64,000 nt of DNA, from assembly GCF_950023065.1 (NCBI RefSeq), contig NC_088679.1, positions 72,478,001-72,542,000 on the forward strand, given 5' to 3'. The first letter of the stretch is position 1; each line of letters starts with the position of its first letter. Shown piece by piece: positions 61,520 to 64,000 of the stretch. The notes below the pieces were generated by a model that was not told the DNA's origin, searched no databases, and saw only the letters and a program-made list of their open reading frames with translations. The DNA is from Planococcus citri. Lineage: Eukaryota > Arthropoda > Insecta > Hemiptera > Pseudococcidae. The position numbers and the translations under genes are program-made.

Positions 61520-62790
61520 GTTCTCATAGAAATGTTACCCCGCACAGTTTTTTTTTAAAAACTACATAGGTAACTGCTCGTTCTGATCGTACTTATCAGT
61601 GAAGTTTTGATATTTCGCAAAATCTGTGTCCTTCGGCTTGCCTTTTTATTTACCCTAATGAACCGGCCAAAAACGGTAATTGAGAAAGGGAAGTTATTCT
61701 ACATGATAAGTAAACATATATTACGTGTTTAAAATCAAATAATGTCCAGTAAGTAAGGCTAGAACCGAAAAAACGTTGAGATTGTCCTTCTGAAGCATGC
61801 AGAAAATTCCTTTTCATGCACCGCATCATCCCAAGTACCAAAAAAAATAAAGAACCCCCTGGGAAATGACCTAGCTAATGAAAGCACACCCTTGTCTGGC
61901 GATTTACCGCCTTGCCAAGGGTTATTCGGACAGAATAAATAAAAATGAAAAAAGAAAGCATAGAATCTTGGACCTACTTTGAATACTATGTTGTTTTTTC
62001 ATGAATTAATACCCACATTGGCGCAATATTAATTATGAAACGAATGTATCTCAAAGATTTACCATGAAGAATCATACATAATAAAATTCAACCGGAATAA
62101 TAATTAAAATCAGGGTCTTTCACCATTAAGAAATTATAAACAGGTGACGAAAATAGGTATACCAAAGAGAGTATGTAGGGATAAAAGGGCACCCCTAACC
62201 CATCGAACATTGAAGAAAGTAACAAGCACAAGTGGCTTTGAGACTTTTTATTGAGAAACAAAAATGAAAACGAAGATAAAGAAAATCGTGCAACTTAAAA
62301 CTAAATTTAAAAAAATCATTAGCATACCCTGGTCAGAGAAATCGAACCAAAATAGGTGGCAGCAATCCTATAACGACCGGATGAAATAAATATCATCTAT
62401 TCTCAAGGAATAAAAACGGAAATAAGACTATTAATGGCAGTGAGAACTTTTCATAAAATAATTAAAAGCTTTGCATTTAATTATGATGTTTAATAGTTGA
62501 ATTATTCAAATGTTTAGCTTCGAGTTTCAAGTTTCGAGTTTTATCCTTCATACACTAAGGTTCACACTTTTCAAAGCAAATGAGTAGGCCGAGGTGCTCG
62601 GACCTACTGAAGATCGGTACGAAGCTTTAGGATGTTGAAAGCTCGCATAAAAGTTCATCGAAACGCCGCTAGTCGTCCATAATCATGATAATGTGACCGG
62701 TGCAATGAAATGATTGGTTCATGAAAATATTATAGGCGGGAGGTAAATTAAAGAAGTTTCGTTTGAGGAAATTTTTACCCAGCAAATAAC
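61520..62790. other. Compositionally distinct block inside the 60270-63167 unit
   Basis: Unlike its surroundings, this stretch has almost no long A or T runs after 61850. On the minus strand a frame without ATG stays open from about 61940 to 61770 and reads PNNPWQGGKSPDKGVLSLAR at its start. I recognise no family. It could be remnant element interior, captured DNA or unrelated unique sequence. Confidence 0.3.
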
Positions 62791-63571
62791 GTGAGGAACG
62801 AGGGAAAAACCTCCCACTACACTTCGGCTTGTGAAGTGTTCATTTATCCTTCGACTTTTTTCTTCTTCCCCACACCTCCCCTCCGCCTCTACAAAAAAAA
62901 TAACTCCAGATTCGAATTCTACGACCTCGAAAACATATCAATTGACATATTACACATCGACGAGGGTCGAATCCTAATTATCGCCGTTTTAGGGGGGGCC
63001 AAGGCCCACAGTGGGGGGGATTGAATTGAGGCTAACACTAGAAAAGGGATCTGGGACACCTATACAAAATACAAATGATTCCCTCTTGAAATTTTCCAAA
63101 AAAATGATTTTTGTTTTTCAAAATTAAGCACATCAAAATTGACCTTTTTTTTGAGAATTACCCACCTATCAAATTTGGAGCCCGGATTGAGGCGAGTAAA
63201 AAATAGGTAAGCGGTTTTTTCTAGGTCTTTGGGCAAATTCAAACTTATTTCATATTAATATTTCACAACAACGTATGCCCTACACAAATTAACGACACCC
63301 CTATGCCAAGGGCGAGTTTGGGCAGGGGAAACTTTTGGCTTTGTCGTGTGAAGTCAGTATGAGGTGGGTCTGAGGGTGGGAGTCAGGTTGGTGTGTAGAG
63401 GAAATGAGTTGGATGGAAGTTCAGTTATGTAGGTAAGTCAGTTATTTAAAAAAAAAAAAAAGTAGGTAGTAGGTACCTATACTTAGGTATTTAATAATAA
63501 TATTATGCTTATGCTAGTACCTTAAGATATGATTTTAAATTATATTATGTACTTGTTAGGTTCTTGCTTAC

Positions 63572-63640
63572 CTGATCAGAAGAAGTTCTTGGATATATCG
63601 AAGGAGGACGCTTGTCCCTGTGACTTCTTGAATGTGACAT
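63572..63640 (-). CDS. Candidate first coding exon (23 codons) of an unidentified gene
   Basis: On the minus strand an ATG at 63640-63638 opens a 23-codon frame, MSHSRSHRDKRPPSIYPRTS followed by SDQ, ending in phase 0 at a strong donor, CAG then GTAAGC, at 63572/63571. The base at -3 is A, and an in-frame TAG lies about 65 bases upstream, so the ATG is a sensible start rather than an internal methionine. The surrounding 63200-64000 is low in recognised repeats. The peptide is rich in Ser, Arg and His and has no domain I recognise. If real, the rest of the gene lies to the left on the minus strand, and much of this window could be its first intron. I could not find the matching next exon. A chance ATG plus donor is possible because the exon is short. 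Confidence 0.4.
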
Positions 63641-64000
63641 TATGCTGCACTGGATTTTAATCACAAAACACAGAACGAGGAACGAGCACTACGAACTAAA
63701 CTAACCCAACTATAATACGATACACATCTGCGAAATGAAACACGATTTTGATTTTTTTTAAAACTGTAGGTAGGTATACTCGAATAATATACTTAGGTAT
63801 AGTGTTATGGTCTGTATAGGTACTTTGGTTATTTTTTTATGTGCTCGTTTTTTATAATTATCATTATGTTATCATTGTTCTGTCGAATAGAACTAAAAAC
63901 TAAAAATCAGTATTCGAGGTACAAAGTGCATGTTGTATAGAGACGAAAAATGTTTATTAAAAAAAGTACCACACCAATTGCCGCATTACAAAGACTCGAC

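Larger units (their letters stand above)
60270..63167. mobile_element. Possible larger TA-flanked element, interrupted by a hAT insertion
   Basis: GGTGGGTAATTCTCAAAAAA at 60270 and its inverse TTTTTTGAGAATTACCCACC ending at 63167 form an almost perfect inverted repeat of about 27 bp. Each side is flanked by TA (60268-60269 and 63168-63169). The left TA is shared with the end of the neighbouring 59338-60267 element. Removing the nested hAT copy leaves about 2.1 kb, long enough for a degenerate mariner-like element, but I see no transposase motif. The two ends could instead belong to two separate short elements of one family. Confidence 0.4.

Noticed and set aside
1..64000. tRNA, rRNA or other RNA genes
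   Set aside because: I looked for B-box-like GGTTCGAATCC words with paired arms and for conserved rRNA words and found none convincing. A covariance-model search would be decisive.

Overview
This window is AT-rich eukaryotic DNA with no operons, no prokaryote-style gene packing and no long open reading frame. Poly-A/T and poly-C/G runs, dispersed TAGGTA/TACCTA words, an RNase H-bearing non-LTR retrotransposon, hAT-like and TA-flanked inverted-repeat elements, and GT-AG-type splice signals all point to an arthropod, most likely an insect. A sap-feeding hemipteran such as a mealybug, or a moth, would fit, but the sequence alone does not decide. Almost everything here is intergenic or intronic. 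I find only two protein-coding traces: a candidate first coding exon at the right edge on the minus strand (63572-63640), and a decayed retrotransposon ORF2 (28980-30290, minus).

The dominant content is non-autonomous repeats, many of them long inverted repeats (fold-back elements). 4107-6375, 26083-27765, 39424-40790 and 48686-49270 are four copies of family A, built from CTGGAGCCTCCAG-bearing units; copy 1 also holds a tandem array. 9237-12052 (family B, about 0.8 kb arms) and 48113-49318 (family B ends around family A sequence) each carry a matching 4-bp target duplication. 14270-15640 is a tandem array with a 0.4 kb inverted-repeat insertion. 15650-16234 is a palindrome. 16337-19157 (family O, duplication GTTT) is split by a younger 620-bp palindrome (P) whose exact insertion site can be read from the intact opposite arm. 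33275-36750 (family C) has about 0.85 kb arms. 41310-41975 and 46780-47760 are family L, the first with a perfect 66-bp hairpin.

Between these lie two hAT-type elements with 8-bp duplications (24808-25392 and 60734-61511), a probable third (25580-25827), several TA-flanked elements (18418-18728, 59338-60267 and perhaps 60270-63167), a 1-kb array of short palindromes built on TTCGCGAA (about 20770-21745), a dispersed family with bacterial-looking CGCTTCGCTCG phrases (17490-18130, 20160-20750, 49980-50050, 54880-55530), a GATC-rich repeat (54440-54740 and 55540-55990) and a small GC-rich hairpin island (13670-13835).

The low-repeat blocks (about 2160-3400, 19160-20160, 22900-24600, 30870-32750, 36760-39420, 42840-45300, 50100-52500, 56750-59330 and 63180-64000) are where exons, UTRs or enhancers would most plausibly sit, but only the last shows a readable exon. 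No gene set acts together here. The most unusual aspect is the concentration of fold-back elements which, if transcribed, would form long double-stranded hairpins. All boundaries were read by eye and percent identities were not computed.
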